Shown here one piece after another: positions 8,877 to 17,403 of a stretch of DNA of 64,000 nucleotides. A model generated the notes under the pieces. It saw nothing but the letters and a program-made list of their open reading frames with translations, did no database searches and had not been told where the DNA came from. The position numbers and the translations under genes are program-made. Within the stretch, counting starts at the first letter, position 1; each line of letters begins with the position of its first letter. This DNA comes from Pelobacter seleniigenes DSM 18267 (GTDB lineage: Bacteria; Desulfobacterota; Desulfuromonadia; Desulfuromonadales; Geopsychrobacteraceae), in assembly GCF_000711225.1 (NCBI RefSeq), contig NZ_JOMG01000002.1:2182501-2246500 (forward strand), in the 5' to 3' direction.

Positions 8877-9443
8877 TTAAAGGTCCAGTTCCGTGGCAAT
8901 CCCCTGCATCGCCGTCAGACAGAGATCGCAGAATTCGGGGACCGCCAGGCCGAGCTGTTCGCATTCGGCAATGATAGCGCGATTCGCACCGGCCGCGAAT
9001 TGCTTTTCTTTGTAACGTTTACGAACCGATTTCGGTTTGACGCTGGCCAGCTTTTTATCAGGGTAGACCAGCGCCGTCGCAATGATCAGCCCGGTAATGG
9101 TCTCGCCGGCTGCCAAAGCGTGATGAAAGCGCTGGCTGCGCCGGTCGGTGTGGGCATGTTCATTGTGCATGCGGATGGCTTCGAGAATTTCTTCGGCCAC
9201 GCCTTCGGCGCGTAGAATCCTGACTGTTTCATGCGTATGCCGGGAAAGATCGTCCAGGGTCAGTTCCACATCCAGGTCATGAAGCAGGCCGGTCAGGCCC
9301 CATAACTCTTCATCTTCCCCAAAATAGCGGGCCAGGCTGCGCATCACCGCCTCACTGGCCAGGCAGTGCTTGAGCAGGTTCGGGTTGGTCAGATATTGCT
9401 TGAGCAGTTCAAGGGCGCGTTCGCGATCGATACCGTAGTTCAT
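8877..9443 (-). CDS. HD-domain (HDIG-type) phosphohydrolase family protein
   Basis: A 188-residue protein with a compact HD domain: His in the VMRSLARYF region, the HD pair in GLLHDLDVE, His in SRHTHETVRIL, and further His residues in MHNEHAHTD. This matches the short bacterial HD proteins predicted to be metal-dependent phosphohydrolases; the substrate is unknown. The start at 9443 has a GGAAAGGAT ribosome site, while a 12-residue longer reading lacks support. It is the first gene of the minus-strand run leading to larB, larC, pgpA, cinA and recA, so the run's promoter probably lies in 9444-9640. Confidence 0.82.
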   Translation of the reverse strand: MNYGIDRERALELLKQYLTNPNLLKHCLASEAVMRSLARYFGEDEELWGLTGLLHDLDVELTLDDLSRHTHETVRILRAEGVAEEILEAIRMHNEHAHTDRRSQRFHHALAAGETITGLIIATALVYPDKKLASVKPKSVRKRYKEKQFAAGANRAIIAECEQLGLAVPEFCDLCLTAMQGIATELDL

Positions 9444-9642
9444 GACTATCCTTTCCCGGTTACTTAACCGCAATAGCATAGCAAAATATTCATCTTTACC
9501 AAAGTCGAAGCCGCATTTTTCATTGCAAACCGGAGCGCCTGTCCGGATGAGTCGGGCCAGGTGCGCGCAAAGGTTGACCTGTCCGGTCTATTCGGAGTAG
9601 TTTCTGCAGACCTTTGGGGATCAGGGACATTAAGGAGCGATG

Positions 9643-10152
9643 ATGGCAGAGCGTAACGAGCCGGCAGAAGAGGTTTTGAGCAAGACCAAGAAAAAGCAAC
9701 AGGCCAAGCAGGTGGAACTGGTCGCGGAGCAATTGACCGGAATGGCGGATAATCAGCTGAGTCAGCTGGCGTTGCCGGAGGCCCTGGTGCGGGAAATCAA
9801 CCTGGCGCGTGCCACCCGGGGCCGCAGTTCCTATCGTCGCCAGCTCAAACACCTGGCCGGGGTGCTGCGCAAGCAGGAAGACGTTCTGGATGCCCTGCTG
9901 GGGCAATTGCAACAGCTGGACCAGGTTGGGCGTCAGGAAAAGAAACAGTTCCATCAGCTCGAATCTTTGCGCGATCGCTTGTGCCAGGAAAGCAGCTTTG
10001 CCGAAGCGGTCGATGAATTGGCCGGACTGGTGCCAGCCAGTGAGATCAAGGTGCTCTCCAGGCTGGCGCGCTCGGTTCACCAGAACGACGACCGGCGTGC
10101 GTCCCGGGAGGTTTTCCGGCGGCTGAAGAAGCTGCTCACCGACCAGGTCTGA
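9643..10152 (+). CDS. darP: Ribosome biogenesis factor DarP (YjgA/DUF615)
   Basis: A 169-residue, strongly charged helical protein matching the DUF615/YjgA family. The opening has the SKTKKKQQAKQVELVAEQL type of motif, and the middle has ARATRGRSSYRRQLKHLAGVLRK. DarP associates with the large ribosomal subunit and helps late 50S assembly. Two ATG codons are adjacent at 9640 and 9643; the second is preferred because the AAGGAG ribosome site sits 5 nt before it and only 2 nt before the first. It stands alone on the plus strand, diverging from the HD-domain gene. Confidence 0.88.
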   Translation: MAERNEPAEEVLSKTKKKQQAKQVELVAEQLTGMADNQLSQLALPEALVREINLARATRGRSSYRRQLKHLAGVLRKQEDVLDALLGQLQQLDQVGRQEKKQFHQLESLRDRLCQESSFAEAVDELAGLVPASEIKVLSRLARSVHQNDDRRASREVFRRLKKLLTDQV

Positions 10153-10183
10153 CGACCCCCTCTGCCGTCTCTGCCGCCGGGGT

Positions 10184-10211
10184 TTGACCTTTTCCCAAAA
10201 TGTGTTAATAT
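10184..10211 (+). promoter_or_regulatory. Sigma70-like promoter for proVWX
   Basis: TTGACC and TAATAT are separated by 16 bp, close to the consensus. Transcription would begin near 10218, leaving a leader of about 320 nt before proV. Confidence 0.65.
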
Positions 10212-10217
10212 CAATAA

Positions 10218-10536
10218 GTTCTAGTATTAGACGCCACCCCGCCAGGGTGCCCCGTCTATTCCCGCAAAAAGATCGTTAAGAACGTCGCCCTGTGTGATGC
10301 TTCGCAGATCTTTTTTCCTTTCAGAGCAGCACTTGGATTCTGCAGTTCCTGCAGGTTCGGGTTGCGGGTTGCTCTGTCCTTTTTAAAAACAAAATATGTT
10401 GTTGTTTGGGTCCCGGCTGCAAAGCCGATGAATTCGTTTTTTTCCTTTGTGGTCGTGCCCCGGATTTTTCAGCGCATAGAACGTTTTTTTGTTGTTGTTT
10501 GCAATTGGAGAAGTTGCTGAAAATAAAGGAGAAAGA
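10218..10536 (+). promoter_or_regulatory. Long structured 5' leader of proVWX
   Basis: This gene-free stretch holds several RNA-hairpin candidates, each followed by U-rich sequence. AAAAAGATC (10266-10274) pairs with GATCTTTTT (10307-10315). AGAGCA near 10322 pairs with TGCTCT near 10371 and is followed by CCTTTTT. CGGCT and AGCCG near 10414-10428 precede a run of seven T. A further T7 run lies at about 10483. The pattern suggests transcription attenuation or an osmotic riboregulator, but I do not recognise a known riboswitch class. The first hairpin could instead terminate darP transcripts. Confidence 0.4.
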
Positions 10537-11784
10537 ATGAGCAAGAAAGTTAAAATCGAGGTCCGGAGTCTTTATAAAATTTTTGGACCGCAGCCCAAAC
10601 AAGCCATGAAGATGCTTGAACAGGGACTGGAGAAAGCCGAAATTTTTGAAAAAACCGAGACCACGGTCGGTGTGCAGGATGCCAGTTTCAACATTTATAC
10701 AGGGGAAATTTTTGTCATTATGGGGCTGTCCGGCTCCGGCAAATCAACCATGGTGCGGATGATCAACCGGCTGATCGAACCAACCACGGGCAAGGTTTTC
10801 ATCGATGGCGAGGACTTGACCGCCATGACCAATGATGAACTGGTCAAAACCCGGCGCAAAAAAATGAGTATGGTTTTCCAGTCTTTTGCCCTGATGCCGC
10901 ATATGACCGTCCTGCAGAACGCCGCTTTTGGTCTGGAAATGGACGGTGTCGACAAGGAGACCCGCGAGGCACGGGCGCTGCAGGCGCTGGAGCAAGTCGG
11001 CCTGGAAGCCTGGGCCGAAAGTATGCCGGGGGAGCTGTCCGGTGGAATGCAGCAGCGCGTCGGGCTGGCCCGGGGGTTGGCCGTCGACCCGGATATCCTG
11101 CTCATGGATGAAGCTTTCTCCGCACTTGATCCCCTGATCAGAACTGAAATGCAGGATGAGCTGTTAAAGCTGCAAGCCAAGGCCAAACGCACCATTGTCT
11201 TTATCTCCCACGATCTCGACGAAGCGATGCGGATCGGTGATCGGATCGCCATTATGGAAGGCGGACGGGTGGTTCAGGTCGGCACACCGGAGGATATTCT
11301 CCAGAATCCCGCCGACGATTATGTCCGCGCCTTTTTCCGTGGGGTCGATCCTACCAACATCCTTACCGCCGGTGATATCGCCAGCGATACCCAGGTCACC
11401 ATTGTGATCACCGAAGGGAACAGCCCGCGGGCGGCGTTGCAACGACTGATCAAGAATGACCGCGATTTCGGTTATGTGCTGGACAGTAATCGCCGCTTCC
11501 AGGGGGTGGTGTCAACCGATTCACTTCGCGAACTGATCGATAATCCGGAGCGCAGGCAGGTTTTGAGTTCCGCTTATCTGGAGGATGTGACCACGGCTCT
11601 GGCCGGGGATTCCATGCAGGATATTCTGCCGCAAGTCACTCAACATCCCTGGGCTCTGCCAATTTTGAATGAAGAGGGCAACTACGTCGGAGCCGTCTCG
11701 AAAAACCTTTTTTTGCGGACCCTGCAGCGTAACGACAACAATGAACCGATTGAGGTTGCTTCCGAAGCAACCGCGAACGAATAA
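10537..11784 (+). CDS. proV: Glycine betaine/proline ABC transporter ATP-binding protein
   Basis: A 415-residue ProV/OpuAA-type ATPase. Walker [10 protein letters not shown] is at about 63-71, the Q-loop sits in [12 protein letters not shown], the ABC signature is [16 protein letters not shown], Walker B is [13 protein letters not shown], and the switch His is in FISHDLDEA. Residues from about 280 to the end form a CBS-domain pair, which in this family senses ionic strength or cyclic di-AMP. It energises uptake of quaternary-amine osmoprotectants at the inner membrane. The start has an AAAGGAG site. proW follows after 14 bp and proX after that. Confidence 0.96.
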   Translation: MSKKVKIEVRSLYKIFGPQPKQAMKMLEQGLEKAEIFEKTETTVGVQDASFNIYTGEIFVIMGLSGSGKSTMVRMINRLIEPTTGKVFIDGEDLTAMTNDELVKTRRKKMSMVFQSFALMPHMTVLQNAAFGLEMDGVDKETREARALQALEQVGLEAWAESMPGELSGGMQQRVGLARGLAVDPDILLMDEAFSALDPLIRTEMQDELLKLQAKAKRTIVFISHDLDEAMRIGDRIAIMEGGRVVQVGTPEDILQNPADDYVRAFFRGVDPTNILTAGDIASDTQVTIVITEGNSPRAALQRLIKNDRDFGYVLDSNRRFQGVVSTDSLRELIDNPERRQVLSSAYLEDVTTALAGDSMQDILPQVTQHPWALPILNEEGNYVGAVSKNLFLRTLQRNDNNEPIEVASEATANE

Positions 11785-11798
11785 AGCGAAGGTGCACA

Positions 11799-12641
11799 AT
11801 GAGAATTTTTAATTTTGATGAACAATTGATCCCCCTGGACCAGTGGGTTCAGCATGGCGTCGACTGGCTGGTGCTGAACTATCGCCATATCTTTCAGCTG
11901 TTGAAGGTGCCGATTGAGTTCAGCCTGAACGGCTTGGAGTGGTTCTTCAATACCCTGCCGCCGGTGGTCATTATCCTCCTTTTTGCTGCGGCCGCCTGGC
12001 GCTTTGCCGGGAAGAGGATCACGGTTTTCACCGTCCTGACCTTTCTGCTGGTCGGCTATCTGGGGCTCTGGGATGAAACCATGACGACCCTGGCCATGGT
12101 GATCAGCTCGGTATTTTTCTGTGCCCTGGTTGGCATTCCGCTGGGGATCATGTCCGGGCGCAGCGACCGGTTCGAGATGTATCTGCGCCCCTGTCTGGAT
12201 GCTATGCAGACCACCCCGGCCTTCGTTTATCTGGTCCCGGTGGTCATGTTGTTCAGTATCGGTACGGTCTCGGGGATTCTCGCCACCATCGTTTTTTCAC
12301 TGCCGCCCATCATCCGCCTGACCAGTCTCGGCATCCGCCAGGTTCACCCCGAACTGATCGAAGCCGCTTTGGCCTTTGGCGCTACCTCGGGGCAAGTCTT
12401 GCGTAAAGTCCAGGTTCCGTTGGCACTGCCGTCGATTATGGCCGGTCTCAACCAAACCCTGATGATGGCGCTGTCGATGGTCGTTATTGCCGCGCTGATC
12501 GGCGCCGGCGGGCTCGGTAATCCGGTCGTGCAGGGGTTGAACACCCTGGAAATCGGCCTGGCTACTATCGGTGGCTTGTCCATCGTGTTGCTGGCCATGG
12601 TTCTTGACCGGATCACCCAAGGTTTCGCGAAAAAATCCTAA
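11799..12641 (+). CDS. proW: Glycine betaine/proline ABC transporter permease
   Basis: A 280-residue integral membrane subunit with about six helices. The cytoplasmic EAA loop that docks on ProV is clear (ELIEAALAFGATSGQVLRKVQVPLALPSIMAG). The first 60 or so residues precede the permease core and are amphipathic, as in ProW/OpuAB. It forms the membrane channel of the ProVWX osmoprotectant importer. It lies between proV and proX with short spacings, so the three are almost surely one transcript. Confidence 0.96.
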   Translation: MRIFNFDEQLIPLDQWVQHGVDWLVLNYRHIFQLLKVPIEFSLNGLEWFFNTLPPVVIILLFAAAAWRFAGKRITVFTVLTFLLVGYLGLWDETMTTLAMVISSVFFCALVGIPLGIMSGRSDRFEMYLRPCLDAMQTTPAFVYLVPVVMLFSIGTVSGILATIVFSLPPIIRLTSLGIRQVHPELIEAALAFGATSGQVLRKVQVPLALPSIMAGLNQTLMMALSMVVIAALIGAGGLGNPVVQGLNTLEIGLATIGGLSIVLLAMVLDRITQGFAKKS

Positions 12642-12673
12642 TTCACCCACAACGTTCATGAAGGAGACAGACA

Positions 12674-13693
12674 ATGAAACGCATGTTATTGGTATTACTG
12701 ATGTTGTCATTATCATTTCCGGCTTTTGCCGCAACCGACAAGCCGGGGCAAGGGGTTAAGGTTCAACCCGCCCGGGCCACCTGGAACACCGGATATTTTC
12801 AGGAAGCGATTGTTCGGGCCGGTCTGAAAGAACTTGGTTACGATGTGGCTGCACCGAAAGAATTGCAGAACCCGCTGTTCTACCAATCGGTGGTGCTGGG
12901 TGATGTCGATTACTGGACCAACGGCTGGTTCCCGCTGCATGTCAATCAGATCCCCAAAAATGGCGCTGATCGGATCGAAGAGGTCGGTTATGTGGCCAAA
13001 GCCGGCGGGCTGCAAGGCTACCTGGTGTCCAAGCGGGATGTCGAAAAGTACAACATCAAATCGCTGGATGATTTTAAGCGCCCTGAAGTCATGAAGGCTT
13101 TCGACGCTAACGGCGACGGCAAAGCCGACCTTACCGCCTGCCCTCCGGGCTGGGGCTGTGAGAAAGTGATTACCCATCACTTCAAAGTGTACAATCTGGA
13201 CGATTACATCAATCCGATTAAAGCCGGTTATTCGGCCAGTATGGCAGATGCCCTGGCGCGCTATAAATCGGGTGAGCCGGTCTTTTTCTACACCTGGGCC
13301 CCTAACTGGACGATCTTCAAGCTGAAGCCGGGAAAAGACGTGATGTGGATCAATGTCCCCGAAATTATCCCGAATGACGCTCAGAAGCCCAACGTAGATC
13401 GGATGACCGTCAGCGGCGTCAAAGGTGCCGTGACCGATCCTCTCAAAGCCGGCTTTGTGGTCAATGATATCCGCATTGTTGCCAACAAGGAGTTCCTGAG
13501 TAAAAATCCGGCAGCCAAGAAGTTTTTTGAGTTGTTCAGCCTGCCGCTGGGCGATATCAATGCACAGAACACCAAGATGGAAAACGGTGAAAAGTCACAG
13601 AAGGATATCGAACGGCACGCCCAGGAATGGATTTCGGCACATCAGGACGAATGGAACAGCTGGCTTGATGCAGCACGTAAAGCTGCCATGTAA
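12674..13693 (+). CDS. proX: Glycine betaine/proline ABC transporter substrate-binding protein
   Basis: A 339-residue protein with a cleavable signal peptide (MKRMLLVLLMLSLSFPAFA, likely cut after residue 19) and the ProX/OpuAC fold. Motifs include ATWNTGYFQEAIV, DVDYWTNGWFPLHV, a cysteine pair in TACPPGWGCEKV, and YTWAPNWTIFKLKPGKDVMW, whose tryptophans form the aromatic box for quaternary amines. It captures glycine betaine or proline betaine in the periplasm and delivers it to ProW. An AAGGAGACA ribosome site precedes the start. A strong terminator follows 28 bp after the stop. Confidence 0.96.
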   Translation: MKRMLLVLLMLSLSFPAFAATDKPGQGVKVQPARATWNTGYFQEAIVRAGLKELGYDVAAPKELQNPLFYQSVVLGDVDYWTNGWFPLHVNQIPKNGADRIEEVGYVAKAGGLQGYLVSKRDVEKYNIKSLDDFKRPEVMKAFDANGDGKADLTACPPGWGCEKVITHHFKVYNLDDYINPIKAGYSASMADALARYKSGEPVFFYTWAPNWTIFKLKPGKDVMWINVPEIIPNDAQKPNVDRMTVSGVKGAVTDPLKAGFVVNDIRIVANKEFLSKNPAAKKFFELFSLPLGDINAQNTKMENGEKSQKDIERHAQEWISAHQDEWNSWLDAARKAAM

Positions 13694-13721
13694 CACTGCT
13701 TAATATTTACGTTATTCACTG

Positions 13722-13756
13722 AAAAAAAGCGGCTGGGATTTCCCGGCCGCTTTTTT
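13722..13756 (+). terminator. Rho-independent terminator after proX
   Basis: AAAAAAGCGGC pairs with GCCGCTTTTTT around a short GC loop. The run of T directly follows the stem, closing the proVWX operon. Confidence 0.9.
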
Positions 13757-13846
13757 ATGGGCTCTGTTTGGCAATGTGATGGCTGTCAAAGAGACTGGCA
13801 GGTGTTTGAATGACTCTGAGATACGGGAGTTATCCCGAATGTCTCT

Positions 13847-14017
13847 CGTTTAAGCAACTTTGCAGTAAACTCGGGACTGTCTTCACAGGTTCATCGGGGG
13901 CTGTCCCAAGAGTTTGCAAGCCATGAAACTGTAGTGGTTAGCACCGCAAAGCCCTGGGACAGCCCCCGTGCGGGGACAGTCCCGGTTTTGCTGCCTTCTA
14001 CTCATTAAACTAGCGCC
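13847..14017. repeat. REP-like dispersed inverted-repeat element, copy 1
   Basis: About 170 bp, sharing most of its sequence with 57807-57975. It contains two arms, GGGACTGTC plus GGGGGCTGTCCC and then GGGACAGCCCCCGTGC plus GGGACAGTCCC, which can fold into one long hairpin with a 45-50 nt loop. The 5' arm here has drifted in the middle. Its end, AAACTAGCGCC, is uninterrupted and provides the empty site for the MITE in copy 2. Such elements are usually mobilised in trans by Y1 (RAYT) transposases; none is in this window. Confidence 0.8.
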
Positions 14018-14051
14018 ATTCGGAGTTGTCCCTGGTTTTTCGAACGGCTTG

Positions 14052-14468
14052 TTATCTATTTGTGACCTCAATGAACCACTTGGGCTGCATTTCATCAAAG
14101 TCTGTCCGAAGGTTGGATGGCAGATAGCTTGCTGAATCTAAGACAAACTCCTGGCCATCAAGGCGTTTAAAAACAACCCAATGCCAGAAGTTTTTGCCAT
14201 CTTCCTGATGGTGCTTGATGGCCAGAAGTGCCAGATCAGGCAGAGCGCCCCATGATGCAAAAGGAGTTTCAGCGGGAGATGTCTCGACTCCTGCACTGGA
14301 CAGCATCTCCCTGACATATTGGGTATCAGACCAAAGAGATTTATCTTCGGCGTAGATCCCCATCGCGTTCGCTATGGCTTTCATTTCAGTATAGGTTTTA
14401 CCCAGAATATTGGCCACCGACGCAATTCCGCAGCCTGTCGTTTCTTCCTGTATCACGAGCTTGAGCAT
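14052..14468 (-). CDS. C39-like papain-fold cysteine protein
   Basis: A 138-residue cytosolic protein. It opens like bacteriocin-processing C39 peptidase domains: Gln7 and Cys13 in VIQEETTGCGIASVANILG, His96 in NFWHWVVFKR, and Asp111 in FVLDSASY, giving an apparent oxyanion Gln and Cys-His-Asp triad. No transporter domain or membrane segment is attached. It may be a free-standing peptidase, amidase or butirosin-type (BtrH-like) acyltransferase; the substrate is unknown. The start has a strong AAGGAG site. It follows the LCMT-type methyltransferase gene after 87 bp on the same strand. Composition is less GC-rich than that of the core genes nearby. Confidence 0.7.
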   Translation of the reverse strand: MLKLVIQEETTGCGIASVANILGKTYTEMKAIANAMGIYAEDKSLWSDTQYVREMLSSAGVETSPAETPFASWGALPDLALLAIKHHQEDGKNFWHWVVFKRLDGQEFVLDSASYLPSNLRTDFDEMQPKWFIEVTNR

Positions 14469-14555
14469 CGTCTTCTCCTTATAGCCTCACGCGAAACACC
14501 AGCTGCGCCGGTTTTTGACATCGGCTGTACGCTCTTGTCAAGTGACATGGTTTTT

Positions 14556-15434
14556 CTAAACCGCCCGTTTTGCCGGTTCGAACAGAACAAACCCCGCATA
14601 CTGTTGCATCTCTCGGCGCCGCTTGGGCGAAGCAAAAAATCCCAGAATACGCATCATAAATTTTGTAAAAAGAGGAAATGGCGCAGGGCGGTTCATCCGT
14701 TTTGCTTCAGTTGCAAAATATTTGGTCTCCTTGGGCTTCCAACCGCTCTGTAAAAAGAAACCAAAATAGTCCTCTGGCTCGAACAGGAAGGGGGCGTTTT
14801 TCATCGACTTACTCATGCCACTTCGTCGGCGGTATTCATACGAGGCTGGGGAAAAGTAGTCCACGACCCAATATGTGATTGACTCATGCGCCCCCAAGTC
14901 CGCCCCGAGGGATGCAACCGCATCTTCGGAAAGATAGGGCGTGACTGCTTCTGTCAATACGAGGACTTTTTTCGATTGAGCTTCCACATTGTCGAGTAAT
15001 GTCTGTCGAGCATCAATATTTGCCAGGTCCAGTTTCACCCGTTCCAATTGACATCGTGGAGTTTCCCCGCAAAGACAGGTTTCTTTTAGCTCGATGACGT
15101 GAGGATAATCCACTTCGATCCACCGAAGCGACTTTGGAAGCTCTAAGCGATATGGCCTTGTATCCAATCCTGCGCCTAGATTCAAAATGGTGTCCACGCC
15201 GTCGAGAATCGCATTTTGAATGAAATCGTCGATAATCCGAGTGCGAATTACCACCGACCAACCGCCGATGAACGCCTGCTTCGGAAGGTTGTCGATGATC
15301 CTTTTCCCCCGGGCTCCGGCGAGTTTCGCTGCAAGCGGGTCATGAAATAGCGCATTTGGACGATTCGTTTCCATGGCGCGGTAAGCCGCTGCCATGAATG
15401 CCGTATCGGAGACTTGATTAATCTGGTTGTTCAT
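14556..15434 (-). CDS. Class I SAM-dependent methyltransferase, LCMT/PPM1 family
   Basis: A 292-residue methyltransferase of the leucine-carboxyl-methyltransferase-like group (SAM0104 type). Motifs in order are RAMETNRPNALFHDPLA near the N-terminus, the SAM-binding ILNLGAGLDTRPYRL at about 84-98, WIEVDYPHVIELK, and VLVLTEAVTPYLSEDAV. Relatives O-methylate carboxyl or hydroxyl groups of small molecules, often in secondary metabolism, but the substrate here is unknown. Same strand and close spacing to the double ferredoxin-fold gene upstream (34 bp) and the C39-like gene downstream suggest one transcript. Confidence 0.82.
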   Translation of the reverse strand: MNNQINQVSDTAFMAAAYRAMETNRPNALFHDPLAAKLAGARGKRIIDNLPKQAFIGGWSVVIRTRIIDDFIQNAILDGVDTILNLGAGLDTRPYRLELPKSLRWIEVDYPHVIELKETCLCGETPRCQLERVKLDLANIDARQTLLDNVEAQSKKVLVLTEAVTPYLSEDAVASLGADLGAHESITYWVVDYFSPASYEYRRRSGMSKSMKNAPFLFEPEDYFGFFLQSGWKPKETKYFATEAKRMNRPAPFPLFTKFMMRILGFFASPKRRREMQQYAGFVLFEPAKRAV

Positions 15435-15468
15435 TTTTGAGCACCCTCAATACCGGTTTTTTGCAGCA

Positions 15469-16314
15469 TTAGGCTTTTTTTGTCATAAAAATTGCGACCC
15501 GTTCCAATCCCGCGTTGCGATGGACTTCACCTTTGTGAAATTCATCGCTTTCAATCGTAGCCAGAAGGTTGCGCCGCTGAGGATAGCGAACAAAAATGAA
15601 ATGATCCCAGCGGTCTGCTAACATACAACCCCTGGGACTGCCGAATACGCAGATAGGCTTTCCACCGTAAACCGGGTATGCACCTCTACGCAACAATTCA
15701 AAACCCGCAATCTTGGAATAACGATCATAGGCTTTTTTGCCGCTGATTTGTTTAGCTCCTTCGTAAGAATCCTTATACTCGGCATTTGGTTTGTATTTGT
15801 TCAAATTGTAGACAAAAAGAGGCTCGTCAAGATCTTGGGCTCTTGCTACGGTCATTTGATTCTCATCGGGCCAGACAGCAATATTCTCAGCTCTCCACGC
15901 TGCCGTGGGGATGCCTTTGTCGGTGACACCTTTGAACAACCGGACAAACCATGAAATACACTTAACCACATAAAAAGTAACCGATGGCTCCGGCATAATT
16001 GCAAGAACGGTATGCTCGGAGCAGACCTGATTTAATGCTCCATCGAAGGCTGCCATAAAGGCAAAAGCCTTTTGAGTCGATGGAAATGCATCAATCACAA
16101 TTTCATCTATCAACATCCCTTCTCGCGCAGCAGGGTCAGCCTTAACTCGAAACAGCCTTTGACTGTTGAAGCTATTTTTGCTCTCATTCAACCACGTGCT
16201 ATAGCCATTTGGATCCTTAATTTTCAGATGGTGAACAAGGGCCACTTTTCTTGCGCCAGCCTCTTCTAAGGCTTTATTGCATGACTCTTTATCAATTGAG
16301 AAGGACATGTTCAT
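15469..16314 (-). CDS. Double ferredoxin-fold (DUF1330-like) protein, function unknown
   Basis: A 281-residue protein that appears to hold two dimeric-alpha/beta-barrel modules. The first (about 20-125) has VALVHHLKIKDPNGYSTW, and the second (about 175-281) has FVYNLNKYKPNAEYKDSYEG, a YPVYGGKPICVFGSPR strand pair, DHFIFVRYPQRRNLLATIES and a final VAIF strand, in the order seen in DUF1330 and related monooxygenase-like folds. No catalytic residues can be named. The start at 16314 (alternative 16308) is chosen because the longer reading needs a TTG codon; neither has a good ribosome site. It is the first gene of the methyltransferase/C39-like set. Confidence 0.6.
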   Translation of the reverse strand: MNMSFSIDKESCNKALEEAGARKVALVHHLKIKDPNGYSTWLNESKNSFNSQRLFRVKADPAAREGMLIDEIVIDAFPSTQKAFAFMAAFDGALNQVCSEHTVLAIMPEPSVTFYVVKCISWFVRLFKGVTDKGIPTAAWRAENIAVWPDENQMTVARAQDLDEPLFVYNLNKYKPNAEYKDSYEGAKQISGKKAYDRYSKIAGFELLRRGAYPVYGGKPICVFGSPRGCMLADRWDHFIFVRYPQRRNLLATIESDEFHKGEVHRNAGLERVAIFMTKKA

Positions 16315-16399
16315 TTCGATTCTTTGTTGAAGCTTAACGAGTCTGTAGGAAAAGCTAAACGCCAAGCGTCCTACAACTCAGATCCTAAATTTTGTTATG

Positions 16400-16434
16400 A
16401 TCGGTCATCGGTCATCGGTCATCGGTCATCGGCC
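16400..16434. repeat. 7-bp tandem array, five units
   Basis: Four exact ATCGGTC units and a fifth with one change lie in the gap ahead of the accessory gene set. The remainder of 16315-16712 holds a short hairpin (GGCTG, six T, CAGCC, near 16444-16459) and no convincing gene. Confidence 0.9.
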
Positions 16435-16694
16435 GTTGGGCTTGGCTGTTTTTTCAGCCACAAGCGCGATTCCTTCAGAAGCAATGGTCCAGTAGTGTTT
16501 TTATACGTCATTTTTCTGATTTATCTCTGATTTTTTTGACCTTTTTCGATCCAATTGTTCCGAACCGGTGAATCTTGGCCAGATTGTGCAGGAGGTCATT
16601 CGATGCCATAGTTCATTGCCTATCTGCGTGTCTCGTGGAGTAAACATTTTGAAAGATGGGGGGACTGGTTTTTGTCCAGGATCGTCTGCATCAT

Positions 16695-16729
16695 TTAAAA
16701 CGGCCTGGTTACTCAGCTGACCCAGGCCG
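16695..16729 (-). terminator. Terminator overlapping the marC stop codon
   Basis: CGGCCTGG and CCAGGCCG form a stem spanning the last codons of marC, and the minus-strand transcript continues into TTTTAAAT. This would end the MBL-rhodanese/marC unit. Confidence 0.6.
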
Positions 16730-17366
16730 GGAATACCGTGGTCAAGCCCTCAACCATAAACTGGACCGAGATGGCGATCAGAATTAAACCGAAGACGCGT
16801 GAGATCAGTTGCAGTGGCAGCGTCCCGGTGACTTTAACAATCAATCCTCCGCTGACCAAAGTGAGCAACAGCAGCACCAGGACCAGGATTACGGTGACAC
16901 TGAGCAGCAGACCATCCAGCCAATTTTGACTCTGATGCCCATAAATGATCATTGTGGTGATCGCTCCAGGTCCCGCAATGACTGGAACTCCGATCGGGAT
17001 AAAAATTTGCTGATAGCGTTTCAATAATTTTTCAGAGAATTTCTCTTTTTCCTGCGATAGGGTTTGGCTGACATCGACTGCGGTTCCTTTCATCATGCTG
17101 AAACCGAATTGCAACAGGATCAGCCCGCCGCCGATCTTGAAACTGGCTAGATCGATATTCAGTTTCAGCAATAGGCCCTTGCCCAGCCAGAGGAAAAAAA
17201 GCAGGATGCAGGCACAGGACAGGATCACCAGGGCGGCCAATGACCATTGAAATGTGAACTTTTCATCCTTGGAGGCCTCGACCCAAAGAGGAATTTTCTC
17301 GATCGGATTGACGATTGCCAGCAAGGCGATGGCAAAATTGATGATCAGTGCCCAGTGAATATCCAT
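16713..17366 (-). CDS. MarC family integral membrane protein
   Basis: A 217-residue protein with about six membrane segments and the MarC/YhgN (NAAT family) pattern: an early AIVNPIEKIPLWVE motif in helix 1 and the IPIGVPVIAGPGAITTMIIYG motif in the middle. Family members were once linked to multiple antibiotic resistance, but their transport role is unproved. It lies 37 bp after the MBL-rhodanese gene on the same strand, so the two may be cotranscribed. Confidence 0.9.
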   Translation of the reverse strand: MDIHWALIINFAIALLAIVNPIEKIPLWVEASKDEKFTFQWSLAALVILSCACILLFFLWLGKGLLLKLNIDLASFKIGGGLILLQFGFSMMKGTAVDVSQTLSQEKEKFSEKLLKRYQQIFIPIGVPVIAGPGAITTMIIYGHQSQNWLDGLLLSVTVILVLVLLLLTLVSGGLIVKVTGTLPLQLISRVFGLILIAISVQFMVEGLTTVFPAWVS

Positions 17367-17403
17367 TTTATAATCTCGTTGCCACTCATTCCCGCGCAGT
17401 CAG

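Noticed and set aside
10153-10536. Known riboswitch (ydaO or GEMM type) before proV
   Set aside because: ydaO-type RNAs often precede osmolyte transporters, but the consensus motifs are absent here; only hairpins and T-runs are visible.
13883-14098. Minus-strand frame over the REP-like copy 1
   Set aside because: It is built from the palindromic repeat and has no coding features.
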